Source: Anthostomella pinea
Taxonomy: Eukaryota; Ascomycota; Sordariomycetes; Xylariales; Xylariaceae
Assembly (NCBI GenBank): GCA_963556695.1
Contig: CAUWAG010000013.1
Coordinates: 1,302,001 to 1,366,000, forward strand
Length of the DNA: 64,000 bases
Reading direction: 5' to 3'
The position numbers were made by a program, and so were the translations under genes. Positions 19,701 to 31,242 of this stretch are shown here, piece after piece. Below the pieces are notes generated by a model. The model was not told where the DNA came from. It did not search any database and was given only the letters and a program-made list of their open reading frames with translations. The number at the start of each line of letters is the position of its first letter. Within the stretch, counting starts at the first letter, position 1.

Positions 19701-21800
19701 CCAAAGGCCTCGAAGCCTGATCATCATGGGTCTTGATCCAGCCTTCTGCTTCTCACTCAACTACCGCGCGTTGAGTACTACTCAAAGATGGGGTGCATGA
19801 TGATTTCAAATGCAACTTCTGATCGCGGCGATGAGGGTGATCCCGAGCCGCTAGACGCCTAGGCGCTTGACATGAGGAAACGCTGCGCAGGACAACCTGT
19901 GGTAACTTGAATAGTGCATTCCATAAGACGTTAGCTGGCAAGCTAACGCCCCTTTTCTTGAATTAGGGAATAGGTGATAGGCCTGGCCTCAGTCTTTCTG
20001 CAACGAGGTCTACTCGACGCCCGAGGCAATCCTCGTTGGGTGCACGATAACGACCTCGATCCAATCATCATCGGCCTTCTTCCAACAACGCTGCAACCCT
20101 GGATCCCGCCCTCTCGCCTATCCGCCGTGTGAATCTCCCCAATCCCACTGGGGCAAGGAGGCTGGGTCTGGGCCGGACTCCTACAGCACTGGCTGCAAAG
20201 GCGGTATGTGATACCATTCGAGATTGACGTCCACTGACCGCAGCAGCAGGGACGTGGTGTGAGGACTTTGGGGAGGGTGACATTGACATACACTGGAGGG
20301 GTCTGGGGACGGGAGGGAAGTCGTTCGATACTGCTGTCATGGGTCGGAAGGTTCCCAATTTGTACGTTGGAGATTAGCATGAATTGATCGGACACCCATC
20401 CACTTGATGCTGTATGAGCTGTTGAGGTGTATCTGTCTACACATTCATGAGCTTGAACATTATGATGACCATCGCCCTATGTGAGTTGCTTCGTTGAGAT
20501 GAGTCGTCGTGATACACAAGCCCTCTGTCTGCACTGTTGTGGCGCACTGCATCTCAAGCGCTGGAAACCACGATGCTGGCTTCTGTCGTAGTTGCCAGAG
20601 CTGAGACTGGCAGGACGATGTAGATCACCCTCGGATGAGGTCGTTGGATGGCGAAAGATGTACATAGACTGCGCTCGTGGTGGGCTACCACTTTTTGTCT
20701 CTCTGGTTAGGTAGTCATCAAGAGTTCCGGAAGCGCATTCCATCAATCCGGCTTGTGGCAGGATCCCAATTCCGAACAGAAAAAGATGGATTCAGGACGC
20801 GATGATGCCGTGAGTATCGCAGACAACGAGCTTTTGAGGATGCAATCATGATGATGTGAGGAAGGTGTGACAATGGTCGAATCCCCTGTGTTTCCAAGTG
20901 GACGAGGTAAAAGATGGAAGCGATGGTTAAAAGCTGGCGAAGACAGAGAATTTATGTTGGGTGCAGCTCTTGCGGCCAGCCACAGTCAGATCAGAGTTTG
21001 GAGGCGACGTGGCTGCAAGTTTAGTTTACCAGACATTCTAATGAACTTGCTCATCGTGCACAGCGCCACTCTGGGTTCGAAGGTCCTGACTCATGACACT
21101 CGGTGTACACATATTCGCACCGCCTATTGTGTCAGTTTCAGGCTCCGGACTATCGGCATTTTCCAGCCATGTTCCGTCCAGTGAATGATACGAGGCTTCA
21201 ACCCCAAGGTGAACCACACGATGCGCCGCCTACAGCAGGATAGTTCGAAGCATCGCATTCCTCTACGAGAGAGTGTGGATGGCAGCGTCGCGGTCTATGG
21301 CCTTGTGAGGTATCGTAAGAGTCAACGTCGTCATCATGGACTGAGGTAGAAAGGCCAGTACGGTGCAAGGAGGTAGGCTCCGAGCGACCCTGCACTGCAG
21401 CCTTTGAAATGCACGGCACTCGACCCCTGAGTCCAGCCATATATACCAGGAGATTCCTTTCCGCTACGTACGTACGTAGACGCAGGCACCGAAACGATTA
21501 AGTTAACTCTCCAATCTCAAACAAGACGGAATATGCAGTCATACGCTTCAGGAGCTGAGAGTTGCCCCTATGAAGTCATCCAAATAGACCAGCACCATGG
21601 CATCGCCTTCATCGCCTTGGTCACCAAACATGAGCACTCGCATGTCTTTCGGAATGGCGAATGACCCAAACGGAGGGGATATACCGCTTGGCAGGGAACT
21701 TACCGCAAAATCTCTCTACTTTTGTCAAACAGTGCGTAGATGGTCCAAATGGTTGATATTCGTGTATATTACTAAGCAACAAAATGGTTCTTGTACCATT
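16752..21800. other. About 5 kb with no confident gene
   Basis: Open frames here are short, lack recognisable domains and have unconvincing composition. A pyrimidine-rich tract with repeated CATCTTCCAT-like words lies at about 19320-19465. Minus-strand fragments near 18144-18347 and 18760-18990 read like protein over short stretches, but stops interrupt them, so decayed genes are possible. One weak candidate (19943-20380) is listed separately. Confidence 0.4.
19943..20380 (-). CDS. Hypothetical small Cys-containing protein (doubtful)
   Basis: A 145-aa frame beginning MLISNVQIGN has a Cys-rich middle (CCCGQWTSIS...LCSQCCRS) that could bind metal, then a basic tail. I recognise no family. Whether it is a gene is uncertain. 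A related minus-strand frame (20477-20746) could be an upstream exon. Confidence 0.22.
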   Translation of the reverse strand: MLISNVQIGNLPTHDSSIERLPSRPQTPPVYVNVTLPKVLTPRPCCCGQWTSISNGITYRLCSQCCRSPAQTQPPCPSGIGEIHTADRREGGIQGCSVVGRRPMMIGSRSLSCTQRGLPRASSRPRCRKTEARPITYSLIQEKGR

Positions 21801-23630
21801 TCAATCCTCGAACTCGATGAAGTGTTCAATCAAATGGTCCAGTCTTGTCCAGTTCGACAGTATGTCTGGCGCAAGCTCTCTCTGGTGTGACATGATTTCG
21901 TCATGGAGGCCTTTTGCCGACAGCATACGAAGAACCCTTTGCTCATCCGGAGGGGTTTCGGGACCCCTGGTAGGCTGGAAGTCGGCCCAGAAGCAGTTGA
22001 ACCAGTCGTATTCGAAGAACCTCGAACGGCCTTCGGACGTTGTGATGACTACTTCGAGAATTGCGAGAATTGGAAGGCGCAGCTCAGGGACCGTGGCTTC
22101 CTGCTTGGATGTTGTTTTGTGAATGTAGAAGGCCTTGAACACGTCCATCAACGTGGAAGCGGCCTCCACCGTGAGGGAGTCGGCATTATCTTCACGGAGC
22201 CAGAGCGCTATGAAGCGAATAGCAGATTCCGTGAGAGGGTCGGCGAAGATCTTTTTGAGAGCCATCCCCTGAGCTTCTGCTGATATTGCGACTGATATTG
22301 CGGCCTGTTGGTCCTGGAGATATTCCGTTGCATCGGAAACGGCCCTGACAAGCAGATCGCGGTACTTGAGGAGTTTCTCAGGAACGAAACTGAGGCCCCC
22401 ACCAATCACAACACCCGGTTGGTCGGCACGCTCGATCAGGCAACCAACAAATGATGTCAGTACGTCCAGGGCTGAAGCGAGACGCTGCGCGATCCGGGAG
22501 TACTCCGAGGCGGTGAGATCAGATTGCAACAAATGTATGGCGGAGTGGAAATCCACCTGTACCATGCTGACGAAGATGTACGCAAAAGGCTTTGAAGAGT
22601 CTTGGTCGTCGCCGAACAGGACATCAGCAGACTTTTCTGGGAATACTCTCAGGAGAGCAGCAGCGCAGTTGATATATGCGCTACGTCCCTCTTCGGACTG
22701 TTTACCCGTAGACAACCTCTGCACCATCCATCCGATGTGTATCAGCCACGAGTCTGCATCGTTCACCGACGGTCTGGCCTGTGAGCTTCCGTTAGAATCA
22801 ACTGGAGTATTGACGAGGATAGTTGCGTTTTGGCATAAGCGGCGGCATGGGCATGGTCTGAAGCAACATGACCTCTATCGGTGCTTATACCACAAAGGGA
22901 CCTCGGAACTTACAGCGATATAGAGATCTTCGACGATAGAAGCCACGAAGTTCAGGAGAGGACCAGTCGCTGGTGTGTTTACAAAAGAGGAAGCAAACAG
23001 ACGGAGACCCTGGCTGATCTTTCCACTCTTCAAGGCGGAAGGTCCCCGTGACGGATCACTGCCGACCGTCCAGGCCCAGTAGAATATGTTGAATACTTGT
23101 ACATGTCGCGGGTCGACGTTGATTAGAATCTCCCAGTCCTCAACAGGCATATCGGCTAGAATCGTGGCACCACCGACCGTATCTGCACAATGCTTGGGTT
23201 GCTGAACGAGGGTTTCTAACAGTCCCAGGACGTTGTCGATTGTCTCATCAGAGCTGTGCCGCACGGACCTGACGAGATTGGGAATCCGACCATGAAAAGA
23301 ATCGTAGGTCGAATAGCTCGGCACCAGTGCTGCAAAGGCGTGGATGATGTCGACGGCCAGATTCAGGTACTGATCATGGCGTTCATGGGTGTCTGGGGAG
23401 GGAGCTTGAGAACCGGTCCGTATCAAGCGGTCGAGGAACCTGGGCGAGATGCAGGTCCACAGCTCGTAGACGAGGTCATGATTCTCACGGATTTCGCTGT
23501 TGTTCAGAAGCCCCCGGGTCCAGGTCAGACCACAGAACCGCGATGTATCGTCCTTGGCCCTTAGGAGGACTTTGACGCGGTCGACGCCCTCCTTGACTTG
23601 CAGGCTTGTGGGCGTAGCCGGTGAAGCCAT
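21801..23630 (-). CDS. Neurochondrin-family protein (DUF1941-like)
   Basis: Two exons (23630-22914 and 22778-21801) separated by a 135-bp GT-AG intron encode 564 aa. The N-terminus (VKVLLRAKDDTSRFCGLTWTRGLLNN) and the long run of alpha-helical repeat-like sequence fit the fungal neurochondrin family. The function of fungal members is not well established. The first in-frame ATG, MASPATPTSL, is used; upstream frames lack ATG. No membrane segment or signal peptide is seen. It is divergently transcribed from the CLC gene with about 420 bp between the starts, so the two may share a promoter. Confidence 0.85.
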
Positions 23631-23852
23631 GTCCGCGTTCTGGTCCAACGCGTGTCGTGGGGAAAATGCCGAACTGGATAAATGGTATAAGCACTTGTTC
23701 CGAGGTTGTTCCAGGCAATTTTTGTGTGGGATAACCACCACGTTGGGTGACTATACCACACTCAGCTTTCATGCCATGTCGATAGTATCCTGCCCATCAC
23801 AAAAAAGACGGTGGAAGCACTGCAGCGGCAGGTCAAGCACGTCTAAGTAAGC

Positions 23853-23872
23853 CTTATCTCTTATCTCTTATC
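23853..23872. promoter_or_regulatory. Three tandem GATA-factor sites in a divergent promoter
   Basis: CTTATC occurs at 23853, 23860 and 23867, exactly seven bases apart (GATAAG on the minus strand), followed by a CGATAG. It lies between the divergent starts at 23630 and 24054. HGATAR is the core site of fungal GATA factors such as the AreA/NIT2 and SreA types. Binding is inferred. Confidence 0.5.
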
Positions 23873-24053
23873 GATAGACCTGGCACTGCATGCACTGATA
23901 AGCCTGGTAGCGGCGCAGTCGCAGCACAGCGGGCCCTTGTCCCGTTCCAGTTTTAGACGGGAGGCATCGTCAGCCTCCAACCCATTTCGAAGGGGCATCA
24001 AGAAGATAGCGACGAGATTGCGACATGGCACATCGCACCGGTCGGCCTTCAGC

Positions 24054-26962
24054 ATGGCAAGCAGTAGGAACTTCATGAGCCCGCAGGAAGAGGGAGGATC
24101 GTCATCGTCTTCGAGGTCGCCAAACGAGCCGCTACCCCCTAGACCCAATGACGAAACCGACGAGCTCGACCACTTCTTCGATGCGAACGATGCCGACAAC
24201 AACGATGATATACTGGGGGCGGATCCCTTGAATGGCCAAGATTTGAGCGAACCAATGAGCTTCAAGCGGAAGCAGAAGCAGACTGTTCTGTCGCAGCCGG
24301 CCCGCATGCTGTCTGCTCTGACGGGCAATCGCCTGGGGTCGCATTCGCCGCGCTCACCTCGATCACCTCGATCACCTCTGTCGCTATCACCTCTGTCCGT
24401 GGCAGCGACGCCGACAGGACTTCAGGCTATCAATCCGGGGAGACCACAAGGCGTACCATCAAACGGGCCGAAGGAAGGCGAACCGCTCGACTGGTACGTC
24501 GAAGGTCCCGGAAGGAGAGTAGGCTACGAGGATCTGACAGCCATCGACTGGATCTTTGAGTACACGAAGGAGCGTCAGAGGCTTCGGGTGCTGTACTCTG
24601 GCGCAACAGGCATAGTTGGGTATATACGGCAGCTGGGCGACTCGAGCCAGATATGGGTTGTTCTGGTACTCACCGGTATCTTGGTCGGCATTCTGGCTGC
24701 AGGTATAGATGTTGCTTCGGACTGGTTGGGAGACATCAAGACTGGGTACTGCGCCTCTGGGCCAGATGGAGGCGCCTTCTACCTGAACAAGCAGTTCTGC
24801 TGTTGGGGCTACGATCAAGGGGACAAGTGCTTGGGATGGAAGCCGTGGGCAGCGGCCCTCGGCATACGGTCTGCAGGTGGGAAGTGGTTCATAGAATATT
24901 TCTTCTTTCTGTTACTATCTGTAAGTCATCCATCTTGGCCCTCTCAAGTCTCTATAGGCTGACAACTCGAAAGGTCACATCTGCTCTTTGCGCAGGTTTT
25001 CTGGTAAAGGAGTACGCGATTTACGCCAGGCATAGCGGTATACCCGAGATAAAGACGGTGTTGGGCGGCTTTGTCATTCGACGCTTTTTAGGGGCTTGGA
25101 CGTTGGTTACAAAGTCATTGGGACTGGTATGCCCCTCAACCGATTTCTCGAATTACTTGTTGCTTACTGACTGTGATAGTGCCTCGCTGTCGCATCAGGC
25201 ATGTGGTTGGGAAAGGAAGGGCCTTTGGTACATGTGGCATGTTGTTGCGCCTATCTGTTTATAAAGCTGTTTCCGAACATCAATACCAATGAAGGTGGGT
25301 TGACTGGCACCAGTCATGCCGTGAATCCCAACACTGACACGCATAGCACGCAAACGCGAGGTTCTTTCGGCGGCGGCGGCCTCTGGCATCTCGGTCGCCT
25401 TTGGCTCTCCCATAGGAGGCGTACTGTTTAGTCTCGAACAGCTCTCTTATTACTTTCCCGACAAGACCATGTGGCAAAGCTTCGTCTGTGCCATGACGGC
25501 AGCTGTAGTGCTACAGGCTTTCGACCCCTTCCGGTCAGGCAAGCTAGTGCTGTACCAAGTCAAATTCGCATCGGGTTGGCACGGGTTCGAGGTCGTACCG
25601 TTCGCTTTTCTCGGCATCCTTGGCGGCATATACGGCGGCCTCTTCATCAAAGCCAACATGCGAGTGGCACAGTGGAAGAAATCGACATCGTGGCTTCCAG
25701 GACCACTCACCCAAGTCGTCGCCGTCGCCCTGCTAACCGCCCTCGTCAACTACCCCAACTACTACATGCGGACGCAATCCTCTGAGCTGGTATCGTCACT
25801 GTTCTCTGACTGCGCCCTCGTGCTCGATGACCAGCTTGGCCTATGCAAGACCGGAGCCGCTACAGCCGGCACCATCGTACTGCTTCTCTTCGCCGCCATA
25901 CTGGGTTTCTTCCTCGCCGCCATTACTTTTGGGCTGCAGATCCCCGCGGGCATCATCCTCCCTTCGATGGCGATCGGCGCATTGACAGGCCGCGCCGTCG
26001 GCCTGATCATGGAAATCTGGCAGCACAACCACCCCAACTTTTTCGCCTTTGGCACCTGCGACCCGGATGTTCCCTGTGTGACCCCGGGCGTCTACGCCAT
26101 CATCGGCGCGGCCGCCACGCTGGCAGGCGTCACGCGCATGACGGTCTCCATCGTGGTCATCATGTTCGAACTGACGGGCGCACTGACGTACGTCCTGCCG
26201 ATCATGGTAGCCGTCATGCTGTCAAAGTGGGTGGGCGACGCCTTTTCGCGCCGCGGCATCTACGAGTCATGGATCCACTTCAACGCATACCCGTTCCTGG
26301 ACTCGGGCGACGAGGGCGGCGGCGCGCAACACGTGCCCGATATTCCGGCGGGGCAAATCATGACACGCATCGAGGACCTCGTCGTCCTCACCGCCACGGG
26401 CCACACCATCGCCTCCCTCCGGTCGGTGCTCGAGTCGTGCGCCTATCGGGGTTTCCCCGTCGTCTCGGATCCGCGGGACGCCATCCTCCTGGGCTACATC
26501 TCCCGCGCCGAACTCGCCTACAACCTCGCGGCCTGCACGCAAGCACCGCGCAGCCTGCCCCCGGAGACCGAAGCCTTCTTCAGCCATCAACCCCTCGCCG
26601 ACCCGCGATCGTCCCTCGACCTCCGGCCGTGGATGGACCAGACCCCCCTGACGCTTCCCAGCCGCAGCAGCCTGCACCTGGCCGTGTCGTACTTCCAGAA
26701 GCTCGGCGTGCGCTACGTGCTCTTCAGCGACCGCGGCGTGCTGCAGGGGCTGCTGACCAAGAAGGACTGCTGGTACGTCCTCAACGGCGCGGAAGAAACG
26801 CGGCGGGGCGCCGAGGCCGGGGGTGCTGCCGGGATGGACGGGGCAGACGACGATGACGGGGATGGGGGTGAGGGACGGGAACTACTAGGGGGGCATGGCA
26901 CAGGTGAAGGTCTTGTTGAATCCGCCACCATTGATGATGATAGATTAAGCGGTATATTATAG
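24054..26962 (+). CDS. CLC-type voltage-gated chloride channel/transporter
   Basis: Four exons (24054-24920, 24974-25126, 25180-25294, 25347-26962) give 916 aa. Introns of 53, 53 and 52 bp keep phase. The start [10 protein letters not shown] is the first ATG in the open frame. After a disordered Ser/Pro-rich N-terminus with [10 protein letters not shown] repeats comes the CLC membrane core. It includes GKEGPLVH, with the gating glutamate, and [14 protein letters not shown], where Gln stands at the position of the proton glutamate of ClC-5-like exchangers. Two C-terminal CBS domains follow (about 26355-26525 and 26650-26800), then an acidic Gly/Asp-rich tail. Fungal homologues (Gef1, CLC-A types) move chloride in Golgi/endosomes or the plasma membrane and affect copper and iron handling. 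The location here is not predictable from sequence. Confidence 0.93.
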
Positions 26963-27862
26963 GATAGGATAGAATATATGGGATAGAGCTAGAAGGTAAA
27001 GGGGCGGCGATGTGTAGCTTCTGTGTGATGAGGTCGCTTAGATGGGCGGACGTAAAGCATCGACAACGTTCATTCGGGTGGTGTTCTATTCGGTGCTTCC
27101 ATGGAGTGCTTGTACGATGTCTGGCCAAATAGGTAGTGAGTGAGGTTTCCCAAAATTCGAGATTCATGCCCATATCGGTCGTCAGTAACTTAACGACGAC
27201 TGGGGTCAGAAAAAGACAGCAGTAAATAAACCAGACACACATTAACACATGCAGACCTGCACTGGGTAGAGCTACCGAGTTAGGACAATGCATTCGGCTC
27301 AAAGACATTCGCGATTTTGATTGCTACCTACCTAATGTAGCTATGTCGTAGACTCCGCTAGCCCGTCGAGACCGTTCAGGGCTCTCGGGGGGCTTCTGCG
27401 CTCTGCTGTAGTGTATCTCTTAATCGTAACACTATAGGCGACTCCTTTGTTATCGCCCCAACTTGGGAGCAGGCAAATGCGAAGCAACCGGCATGTCCCA
27501 TATGAAGAAAGTAAGAAAATGGGTATCTCTCCTCAGGCACAAGCACAAAACTCCTTTCCGATGCATGACTCCTAGAACCATACCGTAGGCCGTGTGGATG
27601 CTCCTCTATCGATGCTTCTTCCTGTCTGAATCCCGCGAGAAGGCTCAACTGTGCACTTCGAAGACAGCCCAGTTGAGAATGTCGACTTTGCTCTACTGCA
27701 GGCAGACTGGTGCAACATCGCCTTGACCCGCAGGTTGCCAGCCAGACCCATGCTTCAAACCTGAAGTCCGTTCCAGTTATACCCTCGCACTGAAATACAC
27801 CCCGACTCCACTGCGTCTTCACCACGTCAGGAGGGCGGGGATGCTATTAGACACACTGTGTC
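26963..27862. other. Intergenic between convergent genes
   Basis: About 900 bp between the CLC stop and the RING-gene stop. A 149-codon open frame (27376-27825, minus) has no recognisable domain and is probably chance. The rest is presumably 3' UTRs. Confidence 0.5.
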
Positions 27863-29410
27863 TTATAGGCCGGCGGGACGTTTCCCCTTCTTGGTGGCCG
27901 TCATCATCTTCAGCTCCAGGTGGTAAAATGTCTTTGTGTTCTTTCCCTTCTTATCCTTCGCGTCTATCTTGGTACGGCAGACAGGACACGTCCGCTTCAT
28001 ATTATCGATGTGTAGCGCGGAATGGAGGCATTCGGAGCAGAATAAGTGACCTAGAGGAGATTGGGTTAGCGATCGGGACGTGCACTCCTCACATGTCAGA
28101 CAGGCGATACTGGCGCACAAAAACTTACCACAGTGGGTGACAGTCAGTGCAGTCACATCATCCATGCAAATGACGCACTGAAAATGGCCCAGTTTGGTTC
28201 GATTATCCACCTTGGGTACCATAAGCTCCTTCGGGACTTCAGTCGCGTTGGACAGGTCGATGGTCTCGTGAACTTCGTGGGCGGGAGGGTTGAGGACGTC
28301 ATCATCGTCGAACGGGGAGGCGATCGGTTCTATCGTGGTGGTTTCTCTCCGTCGAACCTTATTTGCTCGTCCAGCACCTGATGTAGAGCTTCGTCTCTTC
28401 TTTCGTACGGGCGAACCCGTAGATCTGGCAGCACTTACGGCGCTTTGTCTTCTGGTGGTCGGCATCGTTAGGGTAGGTGTCGAGAGATCGATTCCGGATG
28501 TGTTGTAGTCGGGCTCCTCCTTCGTCAGGTCAACTGACTCAACCGCGTCTCCTCTGCTTGCTCTTGGTCTCGTAGCTGGCATGTCCTGGCCGACTTCCAG
28601 AGGCTCGGGAAGATTGAACAAGGACTGTGGCCTCGGCGGTTGAAACGGACTGCTGCTGAGGGGTGGCAGTGAGGGAGAGGAGAAATCACCGCCCAAGGCA
28701 GCCAAATAGTTGTCGTCACTGTTGTGGGTATCCTGGCCTGGCCTGGACTGGTTGTTGAACGTGGGGTATGGGTTTTGGTGGGTTATATTGGGACGCGGCA
28801 GCACATCGGGGGAAGGTGCTCGGCCGGAGTAGTCGCGGTCGGGGAAGTCCTGAAAGTCGTTCAGGAAGGAAGACGATGTTTGAGCCTGGTGATTCCGCGG
28901 CGGGGCACAATGGCAGGGACCATGTGCACGGTGATGATGGTGATGATGACTAAATGCAGGCATAGGCATGAGCTGCTGTTGTTGTTGTTGTTCCCATGGA
29001 TACGCAGGCGTATGCGGACTATGCGGACTGGGCAGACCCGGCAGGAAGTCGTGGTAAGGGAAGGCCGGTATTGGCAGTCGGTCGGGGTAGACAATGGGTA
29101 TCGGTGGCGGTAACTGTGGTATTGGTATCGGTATCGGTGGCGGTGGCAAGTGGCCGAAGCATGCGGCAGGATTTGAATGGAAGCTCCGTAGCAAGGGGAA
29201 ATGGTCGTGGTAGCGATCGAAGTGGTAATTGTGGTAATTCACATTCACATTCACATCGACATCGAGGGGGTTGTGAGGGTTGCCAGTGTTGCCACCGGTA
29301 TTGTTGGTGTTCTGGGGGTTCGTCCAGATGTTAGAGGTGCCCACGTTGGAGTACCAGTTGGGCGGGCTGGGCTCTCGGCCGTGGGGATCGTTGTTTCTCC
29401 GGGGATCCAT
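27863..29410 (-). CDS. RING-finger E3 ligase, SUMO-targeted (Slx8/Rfp-like)
   Basis: The protein is 489 aa after removal of a 78-bp intron (28051-28128) with GTAAG...CTAG ends. The N-terminal 350 residues are low complexity: Asn, Gln and His runs (EQQQQQQ, HHHHHH) and many Pro. A Ser/Thr-rich basic region precedes a C-terminal C3HC4 RING (CVICMDD...THCGHLFC..CLH...CPVCRTKID). The arrangement matches fungal Slx8-type SUMO-targeted ubiquitin ligases, which act in the nucleus on SUMO-modified proteins; acidic patches such as DDDDV may serve SUMO binding. The intron interrupts the RING between its third Cys and the His. It is in frame without a stop, so an unspliced mRNA would still be open but with the RING split. 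The assignment to Slx8 is by likeness only. Confidence 0.78.
   Translation of the reverse strand: MDPRRNNDPHGREPSPPNWYSNVGTSNIWTNPQNTNNTGGNTGNPHNPLDVDVNVNVNYHNYHFDRYHDHFPLLRSFHSNPAACFGHLPPPPIPIPIPQLPPPIPIVYPDRLPIPAFPYHDFLPGLPSPHSPHTPAYPWEQQQQQQLMPMPAFSHHHHHHRAHGPCHCAPPRNHQAQTSSSFLNDFQDFPDRDYSGRAPSPDVLPRPNITHQNPYPTFNNQSRPGQDTHNSDDNYLAALGGDFSSPSLPPLSSSPFQPPRPQSLFNLPEPLEVGQDMPATRPRASRGDAVESVDLTKEEPDYNTSGIDLSTPTLTMPTTRRQSAVSAARSTGSPVRKKRRSSTSGAGRANKVRRRETTTIEPIASPFDDDDVLNPPAHEVHETIDLSNATEVPKELMVPKVDNRTKLGHFQCVICMDDVTALTVTHCGKFLCASIACLTCEECTSRSLTQSPLGHLFCSECLHSALHIDNMKRTCPVCRTKIDAKDKKGKNTKTFYHLELKMMTATKKGKRPAGL
28981..28994. repeat. Trinucleotide run encoding polyglutamine
   Basis: A TTG/CTG-type run within the RING gene encodes consecutive Gln (minus strand). 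Such runs vary readily in length. Confidence 0.7.
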
Positions 29411-31242
29411 TAGGTTTGCTCTGTTAGGTACCTTACCGATGTTCCTTTTGTCCTTTCGAGCAGGGTTTCAGGCTGATTTGAGCGCCGTTTTGACTGGAAT
29501 TTTGAGGGTACAGATTCCTATTGGCGATTCCAAACCAGGATCCTTCACGAAACGGAGTGTTATGATTGGGACTTGACGTAGGTGAACCCCGAAAAGAGAG
29601 GTGGTGATGGTATATCAGCTCGGACCTCGGCTTCTGATTGGAGGGTGGGGTGAATAGGCACGAGCCAGCAACTGTATACCCGCGTATCTCCTCTCGGGTC
29701 AAAGTTCAATGTTCCTGGCGGCAGGAGGCAGGTTGGCAGGCACGCTCCTTACTTTATAAAAATTGTCCGCCGTATGCCATTCAGCCTCTCTGTCGCATCT
29801 CATCACTCACCCGAAATCTCCCTGCACATCCCGTTTGCCGGTCACAACAATCTCTGCTGATATCAACGCAATCACACGGCACTATCAGGTACTAGCTCAG
29901 AGCCTCGTACGACCAGCCTTCTGGAAGCCCGGTGCTGGTTGGGGGAGCCGATGCTGGTTGGGGGGTAACGGCTACCAACTACATCTAGCTCCTATCTTCA
30001 ATTCATATGCAGGTGCGGACCCGCAGCATGGTGAATATTCAGCACCCTTCCTCGTAACCTCCAAATGATGGGAAGTGATCAACTTGCGATGTATGCTGAA
30101 TACACGGGGGAACCGTGTAGCAGTCCGACTGTATGTGACCTGTCGAATAATATCATGACCACCATAATCCCGCAGAGGAGCTCGAGTGTACCGGTCCGGT
30201 ATCAAAGCCCCCGCTACCCATTGACCAACACAGAATCAACCTCTTATTACTGTGTGGCAGCTGAAGCTCGGACTCAATAATCTGTTTCCATTGTCGCTTC
30301 GTGTCCCAGTACAGCAAAGTATCGACCATCTGATGTCCCGAGCATGAGTTGCTTGCTATAATTGAGGTAGCTGTCAAACATGGAGGGCATTATTTGGAGT
30401 TGAATTTCGGTGACGAGCTTATTCCTTACGATGGTAGCTCAAAGACCAGGATTCCGAACGCCTCGCAGCACCTGCAATCTGCATACCTAGGCAACAGCTG
30501 CTGGGTTTTGGACAGAATCTGGCCGCCACAAATTCAGCACACAAAGAAAGCTCTGCTGCTACACGCACGCCCCAAGAGGCCAAAACATGGCCAACTGCCT
30601 GCCGCTCGAGGGGCGTGGTATCGGAAAAGGCGCACTGCATCATGACCGCATATCCCGACGAGGCCAAAAGTCCCAAGGTTGGTGCTTCAACCAACTCGCT
30701 GCGTACAGTTGCTGCACTGCACTGTTGGCACCAGCAGGGCAGGTCAAATGATCGTGTCTTCCGAGACAAGACTTCGAAAATGGGCAAGGCTCGATTTCTC
30801 GTTGGGAAGCCAAGAAAGGACATAGATATCTGTCAGGTCTCACCAGCTTGGCCCCGCAATGCTACATGCATGCAGGCGGCAGTCGAGGCGAGGCTGGGAG
30901 GGAGTCAAACCTCCAGCTAACAGCAAACGGCCCAACTTGAGGCGTTCGAGGGACTGCAGACCGCTTTCATTTTAGTTTCTCTCGTTTGCTTGGGATTCTT
31001 AAGAAATAACGTTGAATGAACTTGGGATGTTGTTGATGTGGCTTGTAATTCTAGGTACAGTACGGTAATAGTTACTCCGAGATGTATGCGGTGGGTACAA
31101 TGTTCCTCCAAGAAAACCACCGACCGCCTGATGTCTGGAGCGCAGACGAAGAAAAGAAACCGGCTTGATGCTGCTGCTGCTGCTGCTGAATCGAGTATGA
31201 AGGACGAACCCGTCAACCATCCCAATGCCTGAACATCTCTGC
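29411..31242. other. Intergenic, no gene recognised
   Basis: 1.8 kb without a coherent ORF or domain. It includes a (GCT)n run at about 31169-31190. It holds the RING-gene promoter and the MFS-gene 3' flank. Confidence 0.5.

Noticed and set aside
25843..26856. 337-codon Arg/Pro/His-rich frame overlapping the CLC exon
   Set aside because: Shadow frame with extreme composition; the CLC frame contains the CBS domains.
27376..27825. 149-codon minus-strand frame
   Set aside because: No domain, no start context, lies in the 3' flanks of convergent genes.
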